A DNA stretch of 58,000 bases from Cryptomeria japonica (GCF_030272615.1 NC_081412.1:548858488-548916487), one strand, 5' to 3'; positions 23,827 to 36,578 are shown, numbered from the stretch's first letter. The notes: generated by a model from the letters alone, not told the origin. A program made the numbers and translations.

Positions 23827-26800
23827 TTAAGAAATAGAAGAAGAGATGAGAGCTGGGTCTATTCTAAGTGCCTTGAACCTGCTCTCCTCCACCCATGTAG
23901 TTTCAGATACTGGTTGATCTGCCCTTTTTGCTAAGTGCTCCATATAGACCTATTGTCTAGGTTACTTCTTCACCCTTGATTCCAAGATCTCCTCTACTTT
24001 AGGCTTCTTCACCTATGGTGAGACATTAACATCAAGGTCCTGCAGTACCTTGGCTTGGTTCTCAGTCTGCCCTGCTATCTCACCCTTATACATGATCAGG
24101 TCAGCTACATTAAAGACTAGTGATATAGCTAAATCTAAAGGCAAGTCAACTTTGTAGGCATTCTTACCATATTGCGATAGGATTCTACAAGGTCCTACCC
24201 TTCTCATCTATAGTTTGGTAGGCTTACCACCTTGCATCCTAGCTTTGCTCAAATGGACCATCACATAGTCACCCAGCTTGAATTGAACTTCTCTTATTTT
24301 CTCATCCGCTTTGGCTTTCAGTTTTTGAGTGGATTCAAGGATGGCCTTCTTAACTTGCTCCTATACTTCCTTGATGGTTTGAGTGAAGTCTTTTGCTTAT
24401 CCACTCTTCATCTCCAAACTACCAAGGTCTCTCAACTCACATACTCCTCTTGGATGTCTGCCATAGACAACCTCAAAAGGACTTCTACCAGTGGTTCTAT
24501 TCACACTGTCATTATATGCATACTCTGCTTGAGAAATTATTAGGTCCCATGTCTAGCCATACTCCTTAGTTAAACACCTCAGCAAGTTACCTAACACCCT
24601 ATTGATGACTTCAGTTTGACCATCTATTTGTGGATGGTAAGCTGAGCTAAATGACAAGTTAGTTCCTAGTCTCCTCCATAATGTTTGCCAAAAATGACCC
24701 ATGAACTTGTTGTCCCTATCTGAAACAATTCTTAAAGGGAGTGCATGAATCCTAACAATCTCTTTGAAGAAGAGATGTGCAACATAGCTTGCATCATGTG
24801 TAGTCTTACATGGGATAAAATGAATCATCTTGGAAAATGTATCTACTACCACATAGATGTTGTCCATACCTATTTTTGTCTTGGGAAGTCCTACTACAAA
24901 GTCTATGCTTATACATTCCCAAGGCCTGTTAGGGACCGGTAATGGTTGATACAAACCGGCATTGCTTGATCCACCTTTGGCTCTTTGGCATACACCACAC
25001 TGTTCTACATATCTTTTCACATCTCTTGGCAACCTTGGCCAATAGTAGTACCTTTGTACTAAATCCAAGGTCTTGTTGACTCCAAAGTGTCCACTTAAAC
25101 TACCATTATGTACCTCTTGGATGAGGTTCTCCCTCATGGATCCTCTTGGTACATACAACTGGTTACCCTTGAACAAGAGACCATTTTAGAGAGTGTAATC
25201 TACATACTCACCATGGAAATGGTTCTCAAACTCTTTGCAAACCTTGTAAGCTATTGAAAATTCTTCATCTCCTTCATAGAGGTCTTTGAAACCTTCTATT
25301 CCTATGCACTGCAACTGTAACTCTTGAACTATCAACAACTTCCTGCTTAATGCATCTGCCACCCTGTTAAGTTACCCCTTCTTATGCTTGATGGTGAAGG
25401 TGAAGGATTGGAGGTATTCCATCCATTTCAGATGCATGTTGCTTAGCTTCTCTTGAGTGTTTATGTAACTCAATTCCTGATTGTCTGTGAACACTACAAA
25501 TTCTTTTGGAAGTAGGTAATGCCTCCATTTCTTTAGAGATTGCACTAGTGCATACAACTCTAGGTCATAAGCTAAGTACTTCTTCTTTGCTTCATTAAGC
25601 TTCTCACTGAAAAATGCCACAGGTCTTCCCTCTTGACTCAATACACCACCTACTGCAATCCCACTTGCATCACACTCCAAGGTGAATAGCTTATCAAATG
25701 TAGGTAGGAAAAGGATAGGTTTTGTGGCTACTTCTTGCTTCAACATTTGAAGTGCTTTGTCTGCCTGCTCAGTCCATTCAAACTTAGTTTTAAGACCTCC
25801 TTTTATGGTGTGAAGGATAGGTGCACATATGCCACTGAAATTCCTCACAAATTTCCTATATAATTGAGCTAATCCATGGAAACTTCTAACTACAGTCCCG
25901 GTTTTAGGTGCAAGCCAATTCAAGATTGCCTCCACTTTGCTTGGATCCATCTTCAAGGTTCCCTTAGACACCACAAATCCTAAGTAAACCATCTCTTGCT
26001 TCAAGAAGTCACACTTCTCAAGGTTGATGGATAGTTTCTCCTCATGCAACCTTTCTAAAACTAACCTCAAATGCTCAAGGTGCTCTTCCTTGGTTCTGCT
26101 ATAGATGAGAATATCATCTAGGTACACTACCACAAATCTACTTGTGAAATCCTTCAACACCTCATTCATCAACCTCATGAAAGTTCTTGGAGCATTAGTA
26201 AGCCCAAATGGCATCACAAGCCATTCATACAATCCATCTATGGTTTTAAAAGCAGTCTTCCATTCATCACCCTCCTTAATTCTTATTTGGTGATAACCAC
26301 TTTTAAAGTCTAGCTTGCTAAAATACATAGCCCCTCCTAAACAATCCATTAGATCCTCTATTCTAGGAATAGGAAACCTATACCTTATGCTAATCCTATT
26401 GATTTCTCTTGAGTCAGTGCAAAGTCTCCACTTACCTCCTTTTTTTGATGCTAGCACTATCGGGACTACACATGGGCTGATGCTCCTCTTAATCAGTCCT
26501 TGTTCCAATAGCTCCTACGCTTGCCTTGCTACTTCCTTATTCTGATCAGGTGTGAGCTTATATGCAGCCTTGTTAGGTAAGGATGCACCGGGAACAAAGT
26601 CTATTTAATGACTTATAGACCTTCTTGGTGGGAGTGTTGTAAGTACTCCATCACTCACTATGTCCTTATACTCTTGCAACATTTGCTTTACCTCCTTGGG
26701 TATTTCTACTTGCAACTTGTCTGCTTTCTCCTTTGGCTTTACAAAGATGGCACACTTCACTATCTCCTCCTCATGTAGAAAATTTAGGAACTCTTTACCA

Positions 26801-27700
26801 ATAGCCATTAAAACACTAGGTGTTTTTGAAGTTCCCTCTTCATCTTCTGTCAAAGACTGAATTTTGAAAGTCTTGTTGTCCTTCTTAAAGGATATGGAGT
26901 TCTCCTATCCATCATAGATCACCTTCCTGTCAAATTTCTAGGGTCTTCCTAGCAATAAGTGACATGCATCCATAGGTAACACATCACAAAGGATCTTATC
27001 CTTATATCCTCTAATAGAAAACTCTACCCAAGTCTACTCATTGACTAGCACACTCTGTCCTTTGTTCAACCAAGTCACTTTGTAAGGATTTGTGTGTGGT
27101 ATTCTTGTGAGTTTCAACTTCCTGACTACTTCTTTTGAGATGATGTTGTCAGTTGAACCTGTATCAACTATCACCTTGCACACTTTACCAAGAACTTTGC
27201 ATCTCACCCTATACAATGCTCTCCTATGTTTGGGTTCCTCCTTAATCGATTGTCTGATCAAAATCCTATTGAACATCAGATTCTCACCAAATTTTGATTC
27301 AATCTGGTCCACATCTGGTGTCTTGCTGCTTGAAGAGTCTTCTTGTGCATAAGAAACCCTCTTTCCACTGTTTGATGATGCAGGCTTGTCAGGGCATCTA
27401 TATGCTGGGTGTCCCAAATGTCCACAATTGTAACACTTCTTAGTTGCAAAATAGGAGTTACCTCTATCGATACCTCTACCCCTATTTGGACCATCTTTTG
27501 CACCTCTTCCTCTAGAATGTCCTCCTATGAGATTGGTTTCACTACCATGCTTAGTCAACTTGGCTTCTCCATGGTTCCTCTACTCATTTGTCTTGCTTTG
27601 GTAACCACCTCGGTGATTCACTTGGTCTCTACCTCTGCCTCTACCCCTGTTATTGGAGTCTCCTTTCCTTTTGTTCCTCTCTTCTACCTTGACAGCAAGC
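23827..27700 (-). pseudogene. Chromovirus pol (knuckle-protease-RT-RNase H-integrase-chromodomain)
   Basis: A single minus-strand frame from about 27700 to a stop at 23827-23829, broken by some ten stops. In order: Arg/Gly-rich linker; knuckle CYNCGHLGHPAYRC (27435-27394); protease IVDTGSTDN (about 27150); RT with LDFKSGYHQI, MPFGLTNAP and VVYLDDILIYS (26128-26105); RNase H with LECDASGIAVGGVLSQ; integrase HHCC (HNGSLSGHFG, CGVCQRAKG); and the DDE core with IDFVVG, SDRDNKF and QTEVINR (24910-24590). The GPCRIL...NAYKVDLP..FNVADL block follows at about 24195-24110. Beyond a TAG at 24013, a chromodomain continues in frame (VEEILESRVKK ... VYMEHLAKRADQPVSETTW, about 24000-23870). All catalytic residues remain, so decay is by stops, not domain loss. 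A chromodomain targets integration to modified histones in this family. Confidence 0.95.
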
Positions 27701-28364
27701 TAATGGCATTTTTGAATAGTAGTTTTTGAAACTCTTCATCTTCTTGAACCTTTGATCTAAGACATAGTTTTTGAAACTCTTCAGTGCAGGAAGTTACATC
27801 AAGATCTTTTTGCTTCAATGCTTGTCTCTTCTTATGAAGTTGGACTTCATAATCCTCTAGTAAGTAGTTCTCCTTAATCTTACTCACCATAGCTTTCCAA
27901 TTTGCAATAGGTAGCTTCCCCATGCTAACCCTTTCTTCTTGTAGGTATTTCCACCATGTCAAAGTTGCTCCCCTTAATCTTGATTTGGCAACTTTAACCT
28001 TCTAAGCCTCTGTCACTCCTTCACACTCAAAGTGGTTTTCCATGCCCTCAATCCATTCCATAATAGTGTCTATGTCCATTCTTCCACTGAAATGTGGCAA
28101 TCCTTCAAAGGATTTGGTGTTCAAGGCCTTAATAGCCTTCACAAAAGGTTCTTCATTGAACAAGGGATTAGGTTCTGGGATAATGTCATCTATATCTATA
28201 GTCTTCTTACCTTTACCCTTGGTGTCTTCATCCCAAGGTTCATGTGTCCTCTGATCCACCACTTCCTGTAGTTTATCCCTTATCTCACTCATTGTTGCTT
28301 CAAGCAGTCTGTTCTTCTCCTTCTGTTCTTCCACCTCTCTATCCAGCTCTGCATTAGTAACCAT
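27684..28364 (-). pseudogene. gag of element G
   Basis: The first ATG after the primer site is at 28364 (MVTNAELDREVEEQKEKNR, a coiled coil). The capsid part has LPHFSGRMDIDTIMEWIEGM and, after an in-frame TAG at 28002-28004, KVAKSRLRGATLTWWKYLQEE, typical of chromovirus gag. Near 27720-27784 a 19-base sequence (TAGTTTTTGAAACTCTTCA) occurs twice, 45 bp apart, giving EEFQKLC and EEFQKLL. Shortly after it the reading frame shifts into that of pol. Family knowledge suggests several codons are missing between FQKLL and the LAVKVEERNKRKG block. Confidence 0.85.
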
Positions 28365-28430
28365 TCTACTCTCCCCTACTGATTCACCATCATATAGAGA
28401 AATACATGGTCCAACAAGTCTTTTACCTTT

Positions 28431-28444
28431 CTCTGATACCAATC
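28431..28444 (-). other. Primer-binding site of element G
   Basis: Minus strand GATTGGTATCAGAG directly after the LTR end CCCATCA; complementary to the 3' end of initiator-Met tRNA. Confidence 0.85.
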
Positions 28445-30042
28445 TGATGGGATGGGGTTTGGGATAGACTAGCCTAGTCTATGCTCTTGGATCCTTCCCT
28501 GGGATCCCCTGGTGTTCTCCTCACACCCTAGGGTCTCTAGGACTCCCTATGCTTGAGGAATCCCCTGACCTTGACCAATCCACCCACCAATGAGTTGCTA
28601 TGTTGCTGCTAAGGTCTCACCTACTCATGAGACTCAAAACCCCTTACTATGGCTAATAAGGGCTAAGGCTTATTCCACACTTTCCAAGGTCTTAGCAAGG
28701 TTAAATCAGGTCACAAACCATGTTTTACATCCCTCCATGTGCCCCCAAGAAGTTTCTACCTTCATCCTTTCTACCAATTTCACTGTTTTGTGTTTTTGCT
28801 TACAAAACAGGGCTACAAGGATTAGGACCAATTAGGCCTCCTAACCGGTCTTCTAGGGCTCCCTCTCACAAATGATGCACAACCAACCCTAACTCCCAAA
28901 ATGGACTACCATTCAATTGGAAAGGGCTTAAGGATTTTCTAGGTTTAGGGCCTCCAAGTGGTCATACAGTACCTAGGGCAAATTTTGGGGTTTTTAAGGG
29001 TTTTGTGAGGGTTTTGTGGTTTGTCTGGGTCACACTGAAGGTTTTATGTGTTATCCACCTTGTTTGGACTGGTGGAGGCTCCTCCTTCACACCAATGATG
29101 CTTCTAACACCGCTCTACACCTCCTCCAAAGGATGTACTCTCCTCTATCCAACCTTGCTCTCCAAGACCTCTGCACCAATAACCATTCCTAACAGGGCAC
29201 TATCCAGTCTCACCTAGGAATGGGCATTTGCATGGCTTTCCTATATTTTTAAGGGCCCTACTTATTTCTTATTATGGTACAAGGTCTTCACTTTCATTCC
29301 CCATGGTTTCATGGTGGTTCCACAACAAGAAATGGAGTCAAGACCATTTACACAATCATGTCCAGAACTGGACAGTAAGAAGACAATTTACAGACTATTT
29401 ACAAACCCACTCAATCTACAAGAAAAAACCTAAACTAATTGCTTGAAATGAAAGTATTTAAAACATGAAAGACAAACCACATAGTTTTGGATGTATCTCA
29501 ATCCATTAATTTTCTTGTTTCCTTCATTCAAACTGGCTGGTAACAGTTTTACAGTCTCAGTCTGATATTCTTGCTAGGGTCGTACAATGTCTGACATCCA
29601 ACCCATGAATTTAGGGTTTGCAAGTATTTATACTGCATTTTCCTTAGTTTGTGTGCCCAAACTAGGGCTTTCCACGCTAACCTAAAGAACTTGACATCAT
29701 GGTGGAAAAGTTGCTTGACAACTTTTAAAAGTTGTCATGCAACTTTTACAACTTTTGAGCAACTTTCCCAATGTTGTTTTTTATGACTCCTAGACCCACA
29801 TTGGGCCAACATAAGGACACCACCATGTTATAAAGGACCCCTAAACACCTCCAAGACACACATACCCTCCATTTTCAAGAAAATCACAATCTTGACCTAT
29901 GACCCCTAAGATCTCCACTAGGACCCTAACTAGGACCTATGAGCACATGGCTCATTAGTTTATGTACAATGGATTCTAAAGAAGAATAACACCAACAAAA
30001 CAAGAAGGAGAAAGAGTTTGGAAGGGTTCTCCTGTACCATCA
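28445..30042 (-). repeat. 5' LTR of element G
   Basis: In element orientation TGATGGTACAGGAGAACCC...CCCATCCCATCA. Palindrome ATAGACTAG-C-CTAGTCTAT at 28464-28482. A TATA box lies at 29626-29633. Confidence 0.95.
29626..29633 (-). promoter_or_regulatory. TATA box of element G 5' LTR
   Basis: Minus strand TATAAATA. The 3' LTR has TATAAGTA at the same place (23392-23399). About 400 bp of U3 lie upstream. Confidence 0.55.
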
Positions 30043-31349
30043 GAGAAGCCTCGTGATGTGGGGCTTCCAGGTGTGATAGCTGTGTGATGTCAACAACTCA
30101 ACTGAAGGATCTGCAGTGAAAACTCTACACCCGCACCTGCTTGTTGGTTTTTTTTATTATGTGATCTTTCAGAATAGACAGATAATCCAGAAGAGTTTGT
30201 TTGTTTTGAGAGTTTTGGTGTTCTAGATTTCTGATATAAATGATGGAAAGCAAGAAAAAAACACCCCCCATAATAGATAAACCCAAACCCTAGTACATAC
30301 TGATGAGAAGGAAGTAGTGCATAAGAAAAAAAAATTCAAACTGAAATCTCATGTACCTGATGAAAAATGTGAGAAACAAGATCACGTATCTGAATAGAGA
30401 ATTTTGAGAGCTTTCCAATGCCTATTCATTTTCGAAAAATGAAATTCATTTGCCCATTCTATGACCCTAGAAGTGCAGAAAAGAGACCAGACTTTGACTG
30501 GAAAAAATATAGTCAAACATCAAAATCAAGCAAAAATTACAACACCATGAGGTTTGGCTTGGAACCAGCTCTCTGATGCCTATTTGTTTTCAAATAAATG
30601 ACTCTATATGCTCAAGATATGGCCAAAAAATCAACCCCCCCTTAAAGAGACAACAAGGTGGACGTCCGGTGGCAGGGGCCTGGTAGTGGTGGCACTCCGA
30701 TGGTGCTCTGGGGAGGAGCGGCGGAGAGGGAGTAGTGGTGGTGGGTGCGAGCGGAGGAGATTGCCAGTGGTGGGTGCGAGTGAAGGAGACTATTGGTGGT
30801 GGGCATCGGAGGTGGCAGGGGTCAGCAGGGGTGGAGACCGCCAGCGGGGAGACTGCCGACAGGGGCTGGCAGGGGCCGATAGGTCCAATTGGCCGGACTG
30901 ACAGTCGGTGGTCAGATTGTTAGGGTATGGGGTACCTACAGAAGCCCAAAAACAAAACTTTTTATTTTTCAAAACTTTTTTTTGCCTTTTGCCAATAATT
31001 TTTTATTTTTAATTTTTTTTCTATTTTTTTTAAAATCAAAAAAGTGGCCTACATGCTATAAAAGGCAAAAATTATTTTTTTGAAATTTTTTCTCAAACTA
31101 CGTGTTAGGGCCGTACGACCTGCTACTGAAGAAAAATTACCCCCAGATGCTCAAGAGTCAAAACTAGGTAAGTTTTATATGACTATATTGGTTTTTGGGC
31201 CTTCTAAGAATGATGGTGAGGTTAGTTTAGGCACAAAGTGCTCAAAAAAAAGGCCTATCCCTAAGTGCATAAAAAAAACTTCCTGAAACCCCAGATCTGC
31301 GTCCAATGCAAAAATTCTCAAAACAAGAATAGATAGCTATAGATCTGAA
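30043..31349 (-). other. 5' leader of element F
   Basis: Lies between the F primer site and the interrupted gag. No clear gag start was found. It contains a GC-rich GGTGG/GGAG-repeat block (about 30650-30920) against an otherwise AT-rich background, and a second primer-like sequence on the minus strand near 30560 (GGCATCAGAGAGCTGGTTCC). Confidence 0.5.
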
Positions 31350-31361
31350 GCTCTTATACCA
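31350..31361 (-). other. Primer-binding site of element F
   Basis: Minus strand TGGTATAAGAGC directly follows the LTR end CTCTCACA. It is close to the initiator-Met complement, with C replaced by A. Confidence 0.8.
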
Positions 31362-31725
31362 TGTGAGAGTTGAGAAATACAACACCATAGGAGCCCAAAG
31401 ATCTCTGCAAGCTGAATAACCTGTTACAAGGAGAAGCAAGGAAGTAAATAATAGAAAAAACAATACACAGAAAATATGCTCAAAAAAATGAGAGCTCAAT
31501 ATTCACAAAATGTGTAATGTGATAATAATACAAGGAACAGAAAATTAACCTCTAATAGGTGTAGAAACCCTAAAAGGGAAAACCTATGCTTGCACATAAT
31601 AATTAATAAAAGAATTAATTATTATGCACCTAATGCTAGCTTAAGTGCAAAAAGAGATAATAGGGAACTTAAAGAATTAAACAAATGTTGTTTAATTATC
31701 AAGTAAAGACCCGATTACTCTAACA
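31362..31725 (-). repeat. 5' LTR of element F
   Basis: Aligns base for base with 17700-18064. It ends at CTCTAACA before the TTGAC duplication. Confidence 0.95.
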
Positions 31726-31730
31726 TTGAC

Positions 31731-32468
31731 TATGCCTACCTGGTTAAGGGTTTCAGACTTGTCGAAGAGATTAGTAATCAACAAGTGAATGATCTAGAAA
31801 GTAGCACAGAATGCTTTTTTAGATCCTTGACTGCTCTTTGTTAATGCATTGCAGCATTACTTCAGTCTTCTATCCTTTGCATGTTCAATCTCTATCGCAT
31901 GATGCTTCTATAACAACTTCTCTCTTCAATATACACACACACACATACATTCACTGTAAAACCCTAGACATGATGTCCTTAAATAGGAAGTTGATTTCAT
32001 GTCAATCCAATGAGATTGGATTACAATTTCCAAGGTTCAAAGCCTCTAGACACATTTGGTAACACGACATAGAAACATTGCCAAAGTGTCGGTGGATGAT
32101 AACTCATCACACTCTACAATTTTACTAGTTTAACACAGTACACCGATTGTTGACAAACAAAGACTGGTAAACTGGAACATGGTGTTCCAATAAAAAAGAT
32201 TGACTGCTGCTAGGGGTCCTCGTTCTGCTTGAGGTCTTCATACCGCTTGATGTCTTCATACCACTTGAGGTCTTCAGTCATGCTTTGACCGGTAAGCATT
32301 TTCTATAAAACACTGATAGTCTTCTACAAACAAAGACTATACATTCAATGGCATGTAATATCAGTGTGAACAATACAACACATATTACTGGTTGAGAATA
32401 ACTCATACATAAAATAAGTGTGTGTCCATCAATGACAATCACAACTAAACATCATCAAAATACCAACA
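31731..32468 (-). repeat. 3' LTR of element C, proximal part
   Basis: Aligns with 38226-38960 and starts TGTTGGTATTTTGATGATG on the minus strand after the purine tract. It includes three near-identical units of about 22 bp, GGTCTTCATACCRCTTGA (32228-32280), and a TATA-like TATTTAAG (about 31978-31985). Confidence 0.9.
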
Positions 32469-32670
32469 ATCTCCCCCTTTGGCATTGATGGAAACACCTA
32501 GGAAAATTTGACATCTAAGTGCTTACAAAAACAAAAATGATGCCAAAATCAAAATTACTCCCCCTAAGCATATACACTACTCCCTTTTCCAAAATTATAA
32601 GCATGTGCAAATTCAATGCTACTCCCCATAAAATTTTTATGAATACTACTCCCCCTTTGCCAACAATGAC
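32469..32670 (-). other. Two polypurine tracts of element C
   Basis: Minus strand CCATCAATGCCAAAGGGGGA abuts the LTR. A second tract, TTGGCAAAGGGGGAGTAG, lies about 175 bp upstream (near 32647-32665). This is the same pair and spacing as in element H. Confidence 0.8.
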
Positions 32671-32739
32671 AAAGTAATACAAAACGTAGTGGGTTTACCA
32701 CTCTCCTGATCATATTGCATAAAAACAGAGTATATGTTT

Positions 32740-35700
32740 ATGACAATAAGGAGTAAAACTTTTCAAAAAAAGATTTAAAGTTTTTCAAAAAATCCTTCAT
32801 GTCTGTTGACCAGGTATCTAGGAGTGAGGCAACAATTTCACTCTGAGTCTTCATCTGGAAAGCTAACTCCTCCATGGCATCGATGGTGCTCAATTCCTAT
32901 GTAACAATAATAGCCTCCATGTTCATAAAACATTTTTGAAGAACCTGCAACTTTGGCAATAAAAGCAACTGGAGCTCCTGCAGATCTTGTGTTTGCTTGC
33001 AGATCTCTGATTAAATCTTTGCAATCTGCTGTTGGTGAGTGTGAACAATCTATACATACACCTTGAAGGAATCATATAGTAATTTTAAATTGCCTATATA
33101 TTGCTTTAACTCCGATTGGAGTTGACTCTTTTTCTTCAAAGCATCATCACAAAATATATCTGGCTAGCAGATTTTGCTTAATAGTTTATGGTCTTCAGCT
33201 ATTGCCAAATGGATATCATCCCTCTGGTGGATCAGCTTGTCTTTGTATTCATTAAATTGTTTCACCAGTGCAGCTTTGAGTGCCTTTTCATAGTTTTTCT
33301 TTGCACTGACCTGGGCAACATCTTCGAGTGATTGAACTTGATCATCCACTACTGTGCATAATAATTTTAGTTTGGCCGAGGAATCGGTACTGGGGAGGTT
33401 AGTACTGAGGATTAGATTGGAAAGAGTGTCAACAACAAATTGAATGACAACCTGTTCTTTCTTTTTCTTTAGTTCTTCCAATCTATCCTGAGCCAATTGA
33501 ATGCTCCTTAGTAGCTCATTTTCATCTACCAATTGAGTAAGACAGGCAAGAGTCAAATTGGTGTGACCGATGGGATCAACCTATTTGGCTTGATCTCCGG
33601 TTGCCTCAGTAGTCTATTCTCCTTCCTTTGCCTTGATCTCCTCTTGTATTTTCTTCTCTTGCTCTTCTTTTTCCTTGGCCTCCTTGTTGGCCTTTTCTTT
33701 CTCCTCTTTCTCCTTCTCCACTTTCTTGTTCTCTTCTTCTTTCTTCCTCTCTTCTTCCTTCTTCTTCTCTTCTTCCTTCTTCTCCTCTTCCTTCTTCTTC
33801 TCTTCTTTCTTCTTCTCTTCTTCCTTCTTCTTCTCTTCTTCCTTCTCCTATGCTTTCTTCTCTTCTTCCTTCTCCTATGCTTTCTTTTTCTGTTATTTTC
33901 TATTTACATTCTCTGTTTCTCTTGTTTCTCTTTCTCTTGTTTCTCTTTTTCTTGTTTCTCTTTCTCCTGTTTCTCTTTTGCTGCTTTCTCATCTTTTTCT
34001 TTCTCCACTCTCTCCTCTTCAACTTTCTCCTTCTATGGATTGGTGTCCTCCACATCTAGTGCATCAACATCAATGGGGTCATTCTATTTAGTTACTCTCT
34101 CACCCTGATTATCGAAGGTTTCATCCGGTTTGGATGTAGATAGGTTAGGCTCTTGCTCAGCCTACCAATTAACTTCGAATACCTTTGGCATTTTGACAAC
34201 TTCTTTAACCTGCAGATGGGTGTATTTCTCCACTTCAAAGGTTTTTTCTCCAAGTAGCTAAAGTCTTCTTTTTTGCATGAAAAAGATGTCTTTGTATCGG
34301 TTAAGAATCTCAAACAATTCTAAATTAGAAGCATCAAGAAAATATTGGGCAAAAATTTCTTCCCTAATTTCTTTCTCCTTTTCAATGACAATGCACCACT
34401 TATTATCCAAATAATTATATAAAGAATTAGGAATAACCGGTTTAATGTCAATCAAAGACCGATCATTATCACACAAATATTTAATGACCTTTAGGTCTAC
34501 TTCTTCCTTTTCACTATCGCTAAGATCATCAAAATAATATTTTATATTGTCGAGAACTTTACTTTTAACATTCTTCATAATCCTTTGAAAATGTGTCATA
34601 GGCTGGTAAGAAGCAACATGTATATTTGTCAGTGCAGAGGTTGCTAGTACATTACTGGTTGTCTTTGTCTTCTTAATTGGTTGCCTTGTCTTCTTCATTT
34701 CTACCTCTGGTTCAGTGTCTTCTGAATCTGGTGTGTTAATCCTGGTTTTTCTCTTGCTTTCAAATACCTTTGGTGGAATGACTTCTAGTTTCTTTTTGGC
34801 TAGTGACCTCTTGGTCACTTTAGGACTAGTAGCAGATGTAACTGGTGTCAATGCTGATGGCACAACTTTCCTCTTCTTCTGCTTTGGTACTCCAATAGAT
34901 TTGATCCTCTCTGAGTAAGTACCGATACTCTTCTTCTTTTGATCCAACGGTGAAGCAAGTAGGGTAGAGGCATACCTTGTGAGTATATCATTTAGCACTT
35001 TATAGCCCATAGGCTCAACTTCATCTTCTCTGGGCTCAACCGCTTCCATTATGCAATGATCCACTTTGATTGTAAAACAGATATCATCTTCATATTTTTT
35101 AATCATATCACTAGATATTCTCATTCTCTAGTTCTTCTTCAGTCTAAACTCATCAAAATACCTGTTCAGAGTCTCCGGATAAGCAGATCCCACTACTTCC
35201 AGACTCTCCTTTATTTGTCTTGAAACCGGTAGGTCAGTTGACCATTGAACATCACCGACTCCTAGAAAATACCCTTGAAAATAGAAAAACAAACCGACAA
35301 GCAGTTGATTGAACTTAAATCTTCCTTGACCATTGAACATCACCGACTCCTAGAAATACCCTTTGTTTTTGCATGCAGGTACATAAGTCATATTCTGCAT
35401 CTTCCTTGATCATCCTATAAGTGGCATGCATCGCAAGTGTAGGAACAAAATTCATTATACTAGCATAGAAAACTCTATACCCGATCACCATGCACGCATA
35501 CTTCACCAAGTCATCTTTTATGGTGTTTATAGTCATTTCCCATAGGTTGCTCAAAGAACCGGTGAGCTCTGTCACTTTGGTTTTGGTGATCTTGCGAAGA
35601 ACGGGGACTTCTCCAACATTGCAGAAACTGGTCACGACATGGATTGCCTCTGGTGTAATATCATGGATCTCTCAAGATACATCTTGTCACCATGAACCCT

Positions 35701-36014
35701 ACTTAAAATGATCCTTATGTGATCTTTTGTGAATCCTCAAAAAAATATACTGCATTGTGGAATTTCTTCTTCTCGATCATGCTGTACTCTGGTTTAATCT
35801 TCTTATCATCTCCACAGAACAAACTCAACTGGGAGTGAATAACTAGAGACCCTAGGTCATCCAGTTTGCAATCAATGTATCCTGAAACATCCCCTACGAC
35901 AATGACTCCGGCGGGAATTTGAGATAGGGCATTATATTTTACCTTCTTCCTAAGAAACTCGGATGACTCCTCAGGTTCGGTAGAACTAGAAGGGATTTTG
36001 GATGTAGAGGTCAT
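32740..36014 (-). pseudogene. ORF2 of element C, unknown function, with coiled-coil tail
   Basis: About 1,090 codons on the minus strand from ATG 36014 (MTSTSKIPSSSTEPEESSEF), now in several frames. Blocks shared with element H ORF2 are IPAGVIVVGDVSGYIDCKLD (about 35920), ITPEAIHVVTSF...ITKTKVTELTG (about 35640-35560), GVGDVQWSTDLPVSRQ (about 35240), RISSDMIKKYEDDICF...IMEAVEPR (about 35120) and LSDSEKEEVDLKVIKYL...IPNSLYNYLDNKW (about 34530-34400). A basic S/T/P/K-rich linker, a long Lys/Glu simple repeat (34020-33600) and coiled-coil segments (33556 to about 32750) follow. There is an 88-bp internal duplication near 35238-35354. No polymerase, protease or integrase motif is present. It resembles no family I can name with confidence; a relation to plant transposon-associated mobile domains is possible but untested. 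Confidence 0.75.
33600..34020 (-). repeat. Simple repeat (GAA/AAG-rich on the minus strand) within ORF2
   Basis: Dense TTC/CTT repeats on the plus strand, encoding runs of Glu and Lys in ORF2 of element C. Element H lacks such an expansion, so it grew in this copy or its lineage. Confidence 0.85.
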
Positions 36015-36578
36015 GACTAAATTATTTTGAATGACAAGAGTGTTTTAATGAAAAAATACCTTTTCACTCCGAACTAGGGTTTGTCGATGTCGAACACACC
36101 ACACTTCTCCAAAAGCTTGTTTTACCACTCTACCTTCCACTCTGGATAGCTTGAAATGTTTGTTGGATCTTGCGCAAGATTTCTTCCTCGATTCTTTCAA
36201 ACGCAAGATGAATCACTCTTGCTGTGCTGCTCAAGCTAGAAAAATTCTTCTTTGAAAATAGGTAAGTAAAAATGACGACAAAAGTCACTTTTAAGCATGC
36301 TCCTACCTACCATAATAAATGCATCACTAATAGGGTACAACTCTAACTTTACCTCTTCATTTCTTTTGTCGGATGATAGGTAACTGATACCAATAAAACA
36401 CTTTAGCTATACACACTGGGGATCTGAAACATTGTTACCAATATGTTCCCCCTTAAGCTTCTCAAAGTTTAGTTTGCCGGTTCAGGGGGCCTCCACACTA
36501 GGTGTAGAAACTGGTACATCTTGTGGCTTTTCTTCACATTTTTTCTTCCAAATGTTATCCATATCGGCCTGTATGGTT
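36015..36578 (-). other. gag-ORF2 spacer of element C
   Basis: No coding content. It is equivalent in position to 42921-43260 of element H. Confidence 0.5.

Larger units (their letters stand above)
22210..30042 (-). mobile_element. Element G: Ty3/gypsy chromovirus
   Basis: Two 1.6-kb LTRs (22210-23808 and 28445-30042) enclose gag, protease, RT, RNase H, integrase and a chromodomain on the minus strand. The LTR ends are inverted TGATGG/CCATCA. A primer site (28431-28444) and a purine tract (23809-23826) adjoin the correct ends. G interrupts the gag of F. The flanking five bases differ (CCGTA on the left, GAGAA on the right), so no target duplication is visible. Confidence 0.95.
17700..31725 (-). 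mobile_element. Element F: Ty1/copia retrotransposon
   Basis: Short LTRs at 17700-18064 and 31362-31725, a TTGAC duplication (17695-17699 and 31726-31730), a primer site at 31350-31361 and a purine tract at 18065-18076. A copia-order pol (protease-integrase-RT-RNase H) reads on the minus strand. The body is 6.2 kb without the nested element G. By eye I count about 19 substitutions and one gap between the two LTRs (about 5 percent), so it is not recent. Confidence 0.95.

Noticed and set aside
30608-30923. Gly/Arg/Trp-rich frames in the GC-rich block of the F leader
   Set aside because: Low-complexity GGTGG-type sequence upstream of gag, open in several frames at once.
33533-34108. Long plus-strand frame rich in Leu/Phe/Ser, resembling a membrane protein
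   Set aside because: It is the antisense of the Glu/Lys repeat in ORF2 of element C; the composition follows from the TTC/CTT repeat.
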